Positions 23,999-35,829 of a DNA stretch of 64,000 nt are shown here, piece by piece. The notes beneath the pieces are model-generated. The model was not told the origin of the DNA, made no database searches, and saw only the letters and a program-made list of their open reading frames with translations. Position 1 is the stretch's first letter; each line of letters opens with the position of its first letter. Source of the stretch: Aphis gossypii. Taxonomy: Eukaryota; Arthropoda; Insecta; Hemiptera; Aphididae. The position numbers were made by a program, and so were the translations under genes. The stretch covers positions 25,379,213 to 25,443,212 of the forward strand of contig NC_065531.1 in assembly GCF_020184175.1 (NCBI RefSeq), written 5' to 3'.

Positions 23999-24600
23999 CA
24001 AGTTTATGCAACAAATTAAATTCATCCATCCTACGAGTTTCCCTAATTATTAAAACAAATTGAGTTTCCTATTTTTACTTATCTCACCAATTACCTAGAT
24101 CTTATATTGTTTTGATTTTATTGTCAAAAAGAAGATAAAAAATAAAAGTATTACAGACGTGTACTTGTAGCGTCAATCGATGTAAGTTGTATAAATTATT
24201 CAAATAACACAATGGTTCGATGTTTTTTGATTCTCAACTATTGTTATAGAACACACATCAGTAGTGTTACTTGTAGAAATCTTAGTTAATGCATACAAAA
24301 ATTTAATTTATTATACATTTATACTCTAAATCTCAGAAAATAAACGAAAAATGTTACATATAAGTTATATTCAATGAGATTCTATACAACATTTATAAAT
24401 ATAATATTGTTCTAACTGTAATGCAAACTCTAGTCGCCATGTAATTTGTTGTCAACTTGTTTAGATTACTTATAGATGTTAACAAATTATTTTCAAACTG
24501 TGACAGTGAAATCAGTGAATATGAATCGAAAATAATATTTTTGTAAATTCTGTAAACTGTTCAATTCGTGAATTTGGACTTTACTCTAATTATGTATCAC

Positions 24601-24606
24601 AATAAA
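24601..24606 (+). promoter_or_regulatory. Probable poly(A) signal of PDPR
   Basis: AATAAA about 600 bp after the PDPR stop. An earlier candidate occurs near 24142. Which one is used cannot be told from sequence. Confidence 0.45.
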
Positions 24607-24629
24607 CAATTTACATAATATAAAAACTT

Positions 24630-25770
24630 CTGTATTTATTAATTATTTTTAATTAACAATATATATATACATGTTATGATATAAAATGTTTAAATATCAT
24701 TATACCTAATGTTTATAAAATGAATAATAGATTTAAATGTATGTGACAGTTTTTATCTACCTACTTAAAAATGGATATCAAAGTGCATGTCCACCATGAC
24801 CATTGATACATCTGTTCTAAGGTAATGCAAAAAATGATACCTAATACATTAATTTCTATATTTTATTATTTAAATTTAATTATTATATAACTTACAGAAT
24901 GTTTCACATCTAGATTCATGACACTTTCATATCCAACTCTTACCGAAACTTACATAGCTATTATAATTATAATTTAGTGTTTAATCAGTTCTAAAATATT
25001 ATTACCAACTAATTATATCAATATTATTAAAAAAAATTTAAACAATATTTTTGTAATAAAGAGACAATAATTTTATTTTTGATATAGGTAGGTAGTAATT
25101 ACCTTTAACATAATTTTTCAATACATAGTAGGTAAATGTTTTGTTTTATAATAAAAAAAAAATTAAGAAAATGAATGTTTCAAAATAATTTGAGGGTCAG
25201 TATAAGATAATAAAATTAAAATATCATTTTACATTTTAGAATTTTAGATAGTTTTAATTTTGTAAATTAATGATTTTAGCAAGTATGCAGTTTATTTTTT
25301 TTTTTTATCATAACTCTTGGTTCTCATTGAACTTCATTTAATTTATTTGCTGCATTTACCTCTATCGCAAGACTAAATTATTGTTAGATTTAATGTTTCC
25401 AATTTTTTTATTACTTAAATGAAAAAACAAAAATTAATTGAAATATATAAATATTGGTAAAATACTAAAATATGCCAAAATATGTAAAATATAATATTTT
25501 TATTAATTTTTAGGGTATTATGAAAAATTGTTATTTTTAATCAAAATTAGGAAATTAGTATTCAATAAAAATCCGTGACCTAGTAATAATAATTATGAAA
25601 AATATATATACACTAACAAAATAATTTCTAATGATATGTTGCGTTGAATCAAAGTAGGAGGTCACAAAATATTTAAAAAACGCAACATCTAACTGACATA
25701 TTTTTTCCTAATCGGATTCCTGCGCGAACGGTTCCAAGTGCGCTCGTACTTACCCCTAATCTTAGTGGGT
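24630..25770. other. Intergenic, nothing recognised
   Basis: AT-rich sequence with simple A and T tracts and no supported exon or RNA gene. A less AT-rich patch at about 25705-25770 leads into the inverted-repeat element that follows. Confidence 0.5.
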
Positions 25771-27121
25771 AACGAAAAAAATGGCCACGGAAAAAAACCC
25801 CAAAAAATATATTATACATAATATATTTACATTTATTTATAGATACATATTTTAAATAATATACACAGTAGTAAAATATAATACTTTATGAAATTATACA
25901 TACATATTACATATACATACTTTTTAGCAATGGTAGGTATTAACTTATTAAAAAGTTAATTTATTTTAACTTTTTAACTTAACTAGTTAGTTATTTTTGT
26001 TTTATCAAACTTATTAATATAACTTATTCAGTTAAATTTTGTATTGTTTTAACTAAGCTTTTTATGATTAATTATCATTGTGCAGTTAAGTTAATTTCAA
26101 TTTTTTTGTGTATAATCTACAAGTCTTTATTATTAAAAATAAATTATGTGATTTGGGTTGTTAAGGTAACACCAGTGTGTAGCTGAATTAACCTTATAAT
26201 TTATCAATAAGTTATGTATTAAAATCATGTTGTATTAACTATTGATTGTTATCGTTTTGACACCATTTTATTATTGTCTCAAATGAGACAAATGTAATCA
26301 ATGATTATTAGTTATTACCTAATAAACCTTTAATAAATAAACGTTTTGTTGATACTTCAACACAAGATTTCTATGTATGATAACTAACAATACTATCTAT
26401 ATTTTACAAAATAATATTATACCCTGTCAATAAATTTCATTTTTATTGCCCAACCTTTGATAAGCATTTTGAAATTTAATTTAATTTATATTTCTGATAT
26501 ATTTATATATATCAGTATAATATTAGTAAACTGTACTTTTCCAAGTTTTTAACCTGTCAAAATGAGTAATAAAAATTAAATTTATAGACAGGTATTTTGT
26601 ACCTATATGGCTATATCCATTCCACTTAAAAATACAACACTTGGTTCTTGACTGTTGTAATAGTAGTTACCTACATAAATAATTAACTCAGTACTCAGAT
26701 GCTCAGTAGTAAATCCAAAATTAACGGTTTGTTTTATATTTTGTTCTACATTTTTCTACATACCTACTATGGGTATTATAAAATCTAATAAAGGGTGTGA
26801 CAAGCTATGCTACAATAGCTTTACACATGTTGTAAAGCACATTGGTAAATCCAAAATAACTTGGTGCCTGGTGGTGTACCTTTATATGATAAAATTATTT
26901 AAAAAATATTATTATTTATTATTAAAAATATATTATATGATTGTAAATCCATTGTATAATCAACAATCAACCATATATAGTTTATAAAATATTTTATAAT
27001 ATAAGATTACAATGATGGCACTTTAATTTTCTAGGGATTTTTTTCCGGGGTGTGTTTTTTAGTTTGGATTTTTTTTCCGTGGCCATTTTTTCCGCGATTC
27101 GATCTTAGTTACGCGCCACTG
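25771..27121. mobile_element. Probable non-autonomous DNA element with inverted ends
   Basis: AAAAAATGGCCACGG followed by poly-A (25775-25798) recurs inverted at about 27070-27092 (CCGTGGCCATTTTTT). Read inward from the right, the sequence begins CAGTGGCGCG, a hAT-like end, at 27121. The left terminus is diverged and may begin upstream of 25771, around 25730. The interior of about 1.3 kb is AT-rich without a convincing reading frame. Confidence 0.5.
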
Positions 27122-27944
27122 ACATTAATTTTTACTTTTTCCAATGCTCCGAGAAACTAAGGTCTAAGAATAATCAGCTTATTCGTGTAACCTTGAAACT
27201 AAATTTGTTGATAGGTACTTTGTAGTTTGTACGGTCACGTAGAAAAAGTAAATCACAGGCAGTTTGTGTACCTACTATATTAGATGTAGAAATAATCGAT
27301 ATGTTTTTTTCATAATAAATTATTATAACAATATAACCTATTGGTAACAAAATAAAGCAGTTTGGTAATGTAGATTAATTTTTGATTTCATACAAAAATA
27401 AGTAAATACCTTTAAGCTTAAATCATGAATACTATTACAAATACGGTTATTAAAATACCCTATTAGGCACTAATTTCTTTCCATCGTCCAGTGTCCGCGA
27501 CATATGCAAACCGAAGAAACATTACAAGTACAACAGTATGAATAGAGCCTGTTTACCGGAAGAAAAGACCCTAAAAATGTAGTAAGATAAATTGCGCGTG
27601 GATGTTCGTGTAAGTTTCGATAAGCGATACCATCGTCCATCCATACGTCTTATTTCCAGTTATTATTTTCTATATATGAAATCAAAAAAGTGAATTAATA
27701 ATTTTAAAATCTAGGTTTTTTTAGTGGAAAAAAAATGACTGATTTCGAATAGGGAATCTAAATTAACTATAAACAAGTAAAACGTTTTGGCTATATAGCA
27801 AATTCTTTAAAGAAAAAAAAAGGCACGTGAAATTGTAATTATACTGTTTTTATTGTTGTACTGATTGCCGAAACAATACAATTAATATTTTATTACATAT
27901 TAATATATTATAATATTATTATACATAATATTCAATACCTAACG
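27122..27944. other. Intergenic, nothing recognised
   Basis: AT-rich unique-looking sequence; no exon, RNA gene or clear repeat identified. Confidence 0.4.
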
Positions 27945-28267
27945 CAGAGGTTCCCAACCTTTTTTGACTTACGTCATTTTCTAAGAATCCAAAAGCACCC
28001 TTATTGAATACTTCGGTTTTATTTAGCAGTGCATAAGTACAAACAAAAGTAGTATAAGACGTAGGTGTATGGTATATTATACATGTATTGTGTTTTATAA
28101 AACAAATTGTTACATTTAAAATTAACTATACATTTTTATTTTTAAATATTATTGCACAAATAATTATAATACAAAATATATTTTAAATAATTTCGCGGAA
28201 TCCTAAATAAAGTGCGCGGCACCCTAGGGCCTATAGTGCCGTTGCACCCCGGTTGGGAACCGCCGAG
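27945..28267. mobile_element. hAT-type MITE (CAGAGGTTCCCAACC ends)
   Basis: Starts CAGAGGTTCCCAACC and ends with the inverted GGTTGGGAACC (28251-28261) a few bases before the edge. Flanks share CCTAACG (27938-27944 and 28268-28274, within an 8-bp ACCTAACG versus TCCTAACG), as expected for an 8-bp target duplication. It is about 320 bp and has no coding potential. Sub-terminal GCACCC/GTGCCG blocks are also inverted. Confidence 0.8.
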
Positions 28268-28289
28268 TCCTAACGGAATGTTGTAAGTG

Positions 28290-29576
28290 GAAAAAAACGC
28301 CCTTGAAACGTTGACGGATGCGACCCTGTTATCGAACGGAATTCATTGTATTCGAGGGCGCGAAATAAATGTGAACAGGGTAGTAGCGGCGGCCGTTCGG
28401 AATCGAACAATAAGAGCCACGCGAAAAGCGCGGCAAAACGCGTTTGAAATCGCCGGTGATATTCCGCGGCGCGCACGTTGCCGCAACTGCGCGGACAACG
28501 ACCGTCGTCGTAACCGTGACTCGTAAGGCGGCAAACCTAACGTAACATGCATTTTACCATTTTTAAGTTCCACGTTTTGTCCACGAGACTACCGCGCCTA
28601 ACCTATAAAATCGACGCCGACGTACAGGAATTCCCCGCGGCGTCCTTAAAGGTCACGGGGTGCATACGACAGCTGCAACTACCGTGATAAGGGTATAACC
28701 GCGACGCGCGACAACCACAAAGGTTGGGGTGGCCACCCGGCCACATAAGTGGTCGCGTAAGTGGCTGGGAGGGAGGTGTGTGCGCTCGCATCGACCACGC
28801 GAGTCCGACGTACGGTAACCGCGGTCGAAGCCGTGGCTCAGGAGCGGTCGTCACGGTGTCGCCGCGCTCCCAAAGTTTACGGGGAAAACGTACAAAAAAC
28901 CGTCGACGGCGGACACCGTCATCACTGGCCGTTGTACGCCGCGCGCCGACCGCGGTCGCGTGCGCGAGTGAGTGTGTGTGCCAGCCTGCGTATCGTCGCC
29001 CGCCCGCTCCCGCCTTCCATCACCAAACGTGTGCGCTCCGTCGCTGCTGATCTGGCCCGTTTCGCGTGTTTTCTTTTCTTTTTACCGTTTTCGTTCTTTT
29101 ACTCTCACCCCGCCAGCAGTCCGGACGTATTGTTTTCCGCACACGTCGAACGCAGCGGTATCGCATTATCGCATCAGATCGCCGTGCACGGGTCTATTAA
29201 TATCGTCTATTATTTATAATATTGTAAATCGATTGTCGTGTCCGTCGCCCGTACGTCGTACACAACACGCTACTCTTCTTCGTCTGCTATCCTCTCTGAC
29301 CATATCGTAATCACAACCATGTCTATCGCTGTAGCTTACAACGTGCTCGCGAGCTGTCGGCGCCACTAAGACCCCGCTCATCACACGACATCCGATCGCT
29401 CGCTTTACGGTAACACCGTATATCGTCGCCGCCGCCGCCGCCGTCGTCGTTCACGTCGAATCACGTGACAACGCACACAGCCGTGACGCACCGCAATCCT
29501 GGCCGCTGCCGTTTTGCGAACCATCTTGATTTAACAAAATTAACGTTCGTGTATCATCAACGTCAGCCACGCTACG
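28290..29576 (+). promoter_or_regulatory. GC-rich promoter and 5' UTR region of SND1
   Basis: An abrupt GC- and CpG-rich block in an otherwise AT-rich window, running up to the SND1 start codon. It includes a (CCG)n/(GTC)n stretch at about 29426-29448. Many long open frames here on both strands come from base composition and overlap each other; none shows a protein family. The transcription start cannot be fixed; a short upstream ATG frame (29319-29369) would be in the leader if transcription begins before it. Confidence 0.65.
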
Positions 29577-32500
29577 ATGACGAATCAGCCACCCGGTGCC
29601 GCGTCCCCCGCAAAGGAACCCGTCAGGGTCTTCGAGGGAGTCGTCAAACAGGTACGTCGTCCGTCATCAAAAATGCGGCGGCCACGCGCTCCACGTTTTT
29701 TTTTTTGCAATAACGACTACTGATGTTGTGGTCCGTGATCGCCGCTTTTGCACTTAACCCCCTTACACAGTTGTTGGCCCTGGTTTGAGGTACTGACCAG
29801 GGCTGCCGGCGGTGTATTGAGTATGTAGCTCTCCTCCACCTTTCATTGGTAGGTCAGGCAACGATCTCGACTTGACGTATTCCGTCTTACCCGTGATCGT
29901 CGCATTTGCACTTACCCTTACACAGTTTTTGGCCCTGGTTTGAGGTACGGACCAGGGCTGCCGGCGGTGTATTGAGTGTGTGTAGCTCTCCTCCACCTTT
30001 CAGTGATAGGTTAGGCACGATCTTGACTTGACGTCTTCTGTCTTACCCGTGTTGCGAACCGATTTGGTTATCTAACACTCGACAAACGCGTCACTTCGTA
30101 TGCGTCTTGAGCGATGAATTCGTAAACGAAGTGATGATGGTTGTACATTCGCTCGATTTTATTCTTTTTTCGTTATGCCCGAGTATGGGGAATGCTCGTG
30201 TACCGGGCTTGATTTATCAAAGTAAAGTAGGTACTAGAGAACTACACGATTTTCAAATTGTATTCCAACGAATGATAGGTAAGGGTTTACGTTGCTTGGT
30301 AGCTAACCTTTGTAGATATTTTGTACACTACACGATTTCTATGATGAATTTTTATTTTATTAAGTTTTTAATTTTTTTATTAGCTACCTACTCCTGGAGT
30401 GAAATACACTGTAAATCAATAATCATTATTTTAGTCCGTTGAAACTTAAATAGTTGCAGTACACCTAAGTATAAATTGTGTTCTACCTATTTATTGGTGT
30501 GAACTAGGTTTGTTTTCAATATTGTGAAAGGTCTAATCAATATGTATAAACAATGCCCTACTTTCTCAACTATTGTATTTCAAAGATGGATACCTTTAAT
30601 TATTGGGCTTTTAAAAAATAAGATTGTTATTCATTGGAGTACATAGGTACTTAGGTACTTAAAACTAAAATGTATTAACTACCTACTACTTACCTGCCTA
30701 TTTCTAATTATTATTTATTTTCATTTATAAAATCAGTTATTTATGTATTTCTTCTAAAATTATATTAATTAAAGTGTTTTGAAAGAACTTTCCATGATTT
30801 TAATGTTTTCATGAGTATCTTTGTTCTATTTTTAAATTTATAGAGCTTATTTACCTGCCTAAGTATAAAACATGATTTTTAACCTAATCTATGTAGGTAG
30901 ATACTTATCTAGGTACCTTAACCTAACCTATCTTTAATAGATGTAAGATTTTATATTTACTACTTCAGTAATATAACAATTTAATATGCATATAAATGAT
31001 AAGGTAAATACATTTTGTTATAAATTAAAATATTAAAACTGTTAAAAATAGTACCCAACTGTTTTAACTCTTCATTGCTTAAATGCATTTCTATTTTTAC
31101 TTTTATGAATTAGGTAGGTTAATTCTTAAAGTATCTTTAATTTTCACTGCTAATCATTGTTAGCATAATTTAACTTTATACTTTTTTACAGGTAAATTCT
31201 GGTGACTCCATCACTATCCGAGAGGAAGTGTATAATGGTTATCCAAAAGAAAAACAAATTACATTGAACAACATCATTGCTCCCAAATTGGGACGTCGCG
31301 CGTGAGTATTTGATTTATAGTATTGTATATATAAAGATTATTTTGTTTTTTATTTGTCATTTGGTCTAAATTCATGGGGTTTTAAAGTAATAGTTCCTAT
31401 CTAACTTAAGTTGGTGTCATAGGTACTATAAATTAAATTATATTATGTATTTCAAATTGAGCCTAAAACATTATTCCTTATTTTTACTAACCAAGTTTAT
31501 GTGAGTTTTTTAAACTAGTTTTTTGTAAATCAATTATTGTTCAGTAATTTCAAGATGTTATCATTGATAAACTCTTAAAAGGTAATTTAAAAAAAAATGA
31601 AGAAATATAGTTATACATTTTTGAAACCTCATCATGCCTGTACTTCTGTTTTTTTTATTTTATTATTAATTTTAAAGCCTTAATCGCACATTAAATAATA
31701 TTACATCAATGACAAGTTTAAACTTTAGATAAATATTATATTTTGTTTTATTATGTTTAGAGCAAATAATGATCCAACATCCAAAGGTACTGATGATGAA
31801 CCGTTTGCGTGGGAAGCTCGTGAGTTTCTTCGTAAAAAACTAGTTGGAAAGAAAGTATTTTTCAAAACCGCAGGTCAAGTATCTGGAGGTGGAAAAACTA
31901 CTAGATATTATGGTGACATCTTTTACCCAACATTGGGTGAGAAAATTAACTTTTTAATGTTGAATTATACTAATATATACATTTATTTAATAATAAACAA
32001 ATATTTTATGCTTTTAGAGAATAACATTGTTAACGAGCTTATTGAAAATGGACTAGTATCCGTTAAAGGTATGAAGTCTAATAATCCAACTGCAGATGTA
32101 CAAGCTCTACTTGATCTTCAGAACAAGGCTAAAGCTGCCAAAGCTGGAAAATGGGATCCTAATGCTAAGGTATTGTAGTTTATTTTTAACTACTATACAA
32201 TTGATAATTAAAAATGGTTTTAAAAATATTACATAATATGATTAAATATTATAATAATTTAATAGTTGTAATAGGTACTATTTATTTAAAGCAGGGATCG
32301 GCAACCCGCAGCCCGTGAAGCGATTTTATGCGGCCCACGATTACAATTTATAATTAGTATAAAAATATGGAATACCACATTATGTATTTATGTTAGTTGA
32401 TTAACTGCAAATATAGTTAAGTGTATGGCCTGTGAAATTTTTTTTTTTTTTTGGCCCCTGACACCAAAAAGGTTGCCGACCCCTGATATAAAGCATAAGT

Positions 32501-35500
32501 TTTCATATTATTGAATCAATTTTTTTCTCTAATCTAGAATAATGCAAAGAAAAATAATTCTATTGATGATGTTGAAGCATTTTTAAAGAAAAATTCTAAA
32601 AAACGTATTAAGGCTGTTGTTGAATCTGTTATTGACGGATCCACCATCAAACTATTGTTGTTGCCTGAAGGAAATATGATCACTCTGTACCTTTCCGGAA
32701 TCAAGGTAAGGTTTTAAATTTTATGGCATTTAATGTATTTAATTATTTGTTTGTTTATAATTTATGTACTAATACATTTTATATAGTGTCCTCCAGAAAG
32801 TGTAGAATTCGGAGATGAAGCTAAGTTCTTTGTTGAAATTCGTTTACTACAAAAAGATGTTGAAGTTACTTTGGAAGGAGTGCTTTCTAATAACAAAACT
32901 CCATCTTTCTTTGGAACGATCCATCATCCGGTAAATTTTTAAATCTTTTTTGTAGTTCAATGTGTAATATTAACGTTTCAACTATGTAATAAAACAATAT
33001 TTTTTCATTTTTCTAAGGCTGGTGAAATTGCTGTTGAATTGGTTAAACAAGGATTTGCTACTTGTCAAAACCGTAGTATGAAATACTTAGAAGGAAGTGC
33101 TGATAAACTAAGAGCAGCCGAGAGACAAGCCAAAGAGAAGAAATTAAGGAAATGGCAATCATACACACATACTGGACCAGAGGTATTAATTATTAATTGA
33201 AATAATTAACTTAAGTTTTCAAGAATTATAGTTAAGTTGATTTTTTTGACTTAGATTGCTGAAAAAGAAATAGTTGGAACTGTTATTGAAATTGTTAGAG
33301 AAGAAGCTTTATTACTTAAAACTAACAACAATGAAAAGCCCAAGAAAATATTCTTATCTAATATCAAACCTGCCAGACTAGGAATTGAAGCACCAAGAGG
33401 GTATTTATCACATTTTATAATCATACTTATTTTACCACAACTTAGTCATTTTTTTTATTCATTGTTTCCAGCGAACCTTTGGGTGATGACCAACCACCTG
33501 CTCCACGAGCACCACGAACTTTGGCTAAACATTTTTACGAAATACCATGGGCTTATGAAGCACGTGAGTTCTTAAGGACACGTTGTATTGGAAAGAAAGT
33601 AAATGCATCTGTAGATTACATACAACCCAAATCAGATAAATTTGAAGAGAAAATCTGTGCTACTGTTACAATTAATGGAATGTAAGGTTTTATTATTTTT
33701 TCTATCGATACATACATTATTATTTTTGTTATGAAATATTACTTAGCAAATATTTTTTTTTTATGTTATATTATATTTATATATATTTTTTTTTTTTATC
33801 GCTTAGAAATTTAGCTGAAGAATTAGTGAAAGAAGGTTTGGCAACTGTTATGAATAACCCACGAGACGATCAAATGTCTCAATGCTTTGATGACTTGAAG
33901 AAGGCAGAAGAAATTGCCAAACAATCTCACAAAGGGCTTTACTCAAAATCATCTCCCCCTAAACAGCGTATCACTGATTGTTCTAGTGCTGCGGTAAGTA
34001 AATTTATTTTTGTTAAGTATTAAATTAATATTTTTAAAATTATTTTTGTGTTTAGGAATCTGCTCGTGCCAAGGCTCTTTTGCCTAGTTTGCAACGTTTT
34101 CCAAGGTTTGAAGCTTTGGTTGAGTATGTTGCCAGTGGTTCTAGAATGCGTCTTTACGTTCGAAGAGAATACTCGCTTATTACCTTCCTTTTGGCTGGTT
34201 AGTAAATAGTTAACTTTTAATTAAATTTTAATTTCAAGTAGCTCCATTTCTACTATTTAATTAAAACTTATAAATTTTTAGGTATTACATGTCCGAGTGG
34301 TGAACGACCAAACCAAGGTCAAGGTGATGCACCCTCAGCAGCTGAAGCATACCATCAAGAAGCATTAGCATTTACAAAAGAAAAAATAATGCACCGTGAA
34401 GTAGAAATTACTGTAGAATCCTGTAATAAGGGTGGAAGCATGATTGGTTGGCTGTTTATTGGTAATACCAATCTTTCTTTGGCACTTGTCAAGGAAGGAC
34501 TGGCCAAAGTACATAGATCAGCTGAACGTTCAGAATACTTTAAACTTTTGCAACAAGCTGAGAAAGAAGCCAAGGACAAGAAAATTAATGTAAACATAAT
34601 TTACAATACTCAATGGTTAAAATATTATTTTCTCAAATACTGATTAATTTTATTCCATATGATTCTATATTTAGTTATGGAAGAATTATGTTGAGGAACC
34701 AGAAGAGGCAAACAATAACACCAGCAAACCTGTTCATGAAGAAGTAGTAAAGGAAAGAAAAACCAATTATGTTGAAGTGCTTGTATCAGAAATCAGTCCT
34801 GAGTTGCACGTCTATGTACAACCTGTATCTGAAGGACCCAAGTTAGAAAGTCTTACCGATAACTTGAGAAAACATTTTGATTCTAATCCTCCTACTGCTG
34901 GTTCATACAGTCCCAAACGAGGTAATTTATTATTTTTATTTAAATATTTTTAAAATTTATTTTTCTGTGTAGTTGTTAAATAATAATTGTATTAATATTT
35001 ATTTATTCAAATTTTAGGAGAAATCTGTGCAGCTAAGTTTAAAGAAGATCAACAGTGGTACCGTGCTAAAGTTGAAAAGGTTGCTGGCCCAAGTATACAT
35101 GTTTTGTATATTGATTATGGTAACAGAGACATAGTAACTGCTGATGAGTGTGCTAATTTGCCACCGACCTTTAAAAATGATCGACCGTACGCCAAAGAAT
35201 ATGGATTTGCACTTGTTAAGCTACCAAAATTGCCTGAATATCAAGAAGATTCCATTGCTGTTGTACGTGATGAGTTCATTAACAAAACAATCAACATAAA
35301 TGAAGAGTACACTTACGATAATCTTACACACATTACTGTGAAAGACGCCGACAAAAAAGAGGATCTTGTCAAAAAATTGGTTGAAGAAGGATTCTTGTTG
35401 GTTGAAAGACGTCGTGAAAGATATTTGCAAAAATTGGTAATATTACTAGTATTTATTGATAAATTGTATATTAAATCATTCCATGTGTTTTACTATCTAG

Positions 35501-35611
35501 TTGACAGAGTACATCGAGGCTCAAGAAAAGGCTAAGAAGGATCGGTTACATATGTGGGAGTATGGTGACATCACAGAAGATGACGCTAAAGAATTTGGTT
35601 ATGCAAAATAA
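29577..35611 (+). CDS. Snd1: Staphylococcal nuclease domain-containing protein 1 (Tudor-SN)
   Basis: Fifteen exons: 29577-29651, 31192-31301, 31761-31936, 32018-32169, 32538-32705, 32787-32930, 33018-33182, 33255-33400, 33472-33681, 33807-33993, 34056-34197, 34282-34589, 34675-34921, 35018-35436, 35501-35611. They total 2760 nt (919 aa), all GT-AG with phases closing. The protein works in RNA metabolism: RISC, P-body/stress granule association, splicing and transcription co-activation. Four nuclease-like (SN) repeats are visible, each with an EAREFLR-type or LLLAGI/LSGIKCP-type core: PFAWEAREFLRKKLVGKKV in SN1, AREFLRTRCIGKKVN in SN3. A Tudor domain starts near residue 743 with WYRAKVEK and VLYIDYGNRD, the aromatic methylarginine pocket. 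The C-terminus EDDAKEFGYAK matches the family's end. The start gives MTNQPPGAASP, before SN1. Intron 4 carries a hAT-type MITE and intron 1 a 158-bp tandem duplication. Confidence 0.97.
29733..30050. repeat. Two tandem 158-bp units in SND1 intron 1
   Basis: CCGTGATCG landmarks at 29733 and 29891 start two units of about 158 bp sharing CTTACACAG, GGCCCTGGTTTGAGGTAC, AGGGCTGCCGGCGGTGTATT and TAGCTCTCCTCCACCTTTCA. They are GC-richer than the rest of the intron and differ at scattered bases. Within a unit GGCCCTGGT and ACCAGGGC are inverted around the GGTAC block, so each could form a small hairpin. Confidence 0.9.
32292..32485. mobile_element. hAT-type MITE in SND1 intron 4
   Basis: 194 bp with ends CAGGGATCGGCAACC and inverted GGTTGCCGACCCCTG. 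Flanks ATTTAAAG (32284-32291) and ATATAAAG (32486-32493) agree at 7 of 8 bases, a target duplication. No coding potential. The splice sites on both sides (32169, 32538) are intact. Confidence 0.92.
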
Positions 35612-35759
35612 ATGGTCTTTCTTTATCTTCAGAAGACTCATATCCACTGGTCAGGCCTTTTACAACTGTACAAAAAGGTGTTTTACAAATTTATTAGTCA
35701 GCCATATTAATACCTAATTTTACATTCATTAATCTAAAAGTTTGATAGATATAATTATT

Positions 35760-35765
35760 AATAAA
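35760..35765 (+). promoter_or_regulatory. Probable poly(A) signal of SND1
   Basis: AATAAA about 150 bp after the stop codon, followed by a T/G-rich stretch (35795-35825). It is the first canonical signal after the stop. Confidence 0.6.
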
Positions 35766-35829
35766 TTGATTATATTTTATTATGAATAATACTTTATTTT
35801 ATTCATCTCGTTTTTTTTTTGGTTGTTAA

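Noticed and set aside
26769..26987. 72-codon frame inside the inverted-end element
   Set aside because: No similarity to transposases and composed of AT-driven residues.
28270..29310. Several overlapping open frames of 68-152 codons on both strands upstream of SND1
   Set aside because: They overlap in several frames within a GC-rich block where stops are rare, show no protein family, and lie in the probable promoter and 5' UTR of SND1.
29465..29996. Open frames across SND1 exon 1 and in the tandem duplication
   Set aside because: They are out of frame with SND1 exon 1 or antisense to the GC-rich repeat; no homology or splice support.
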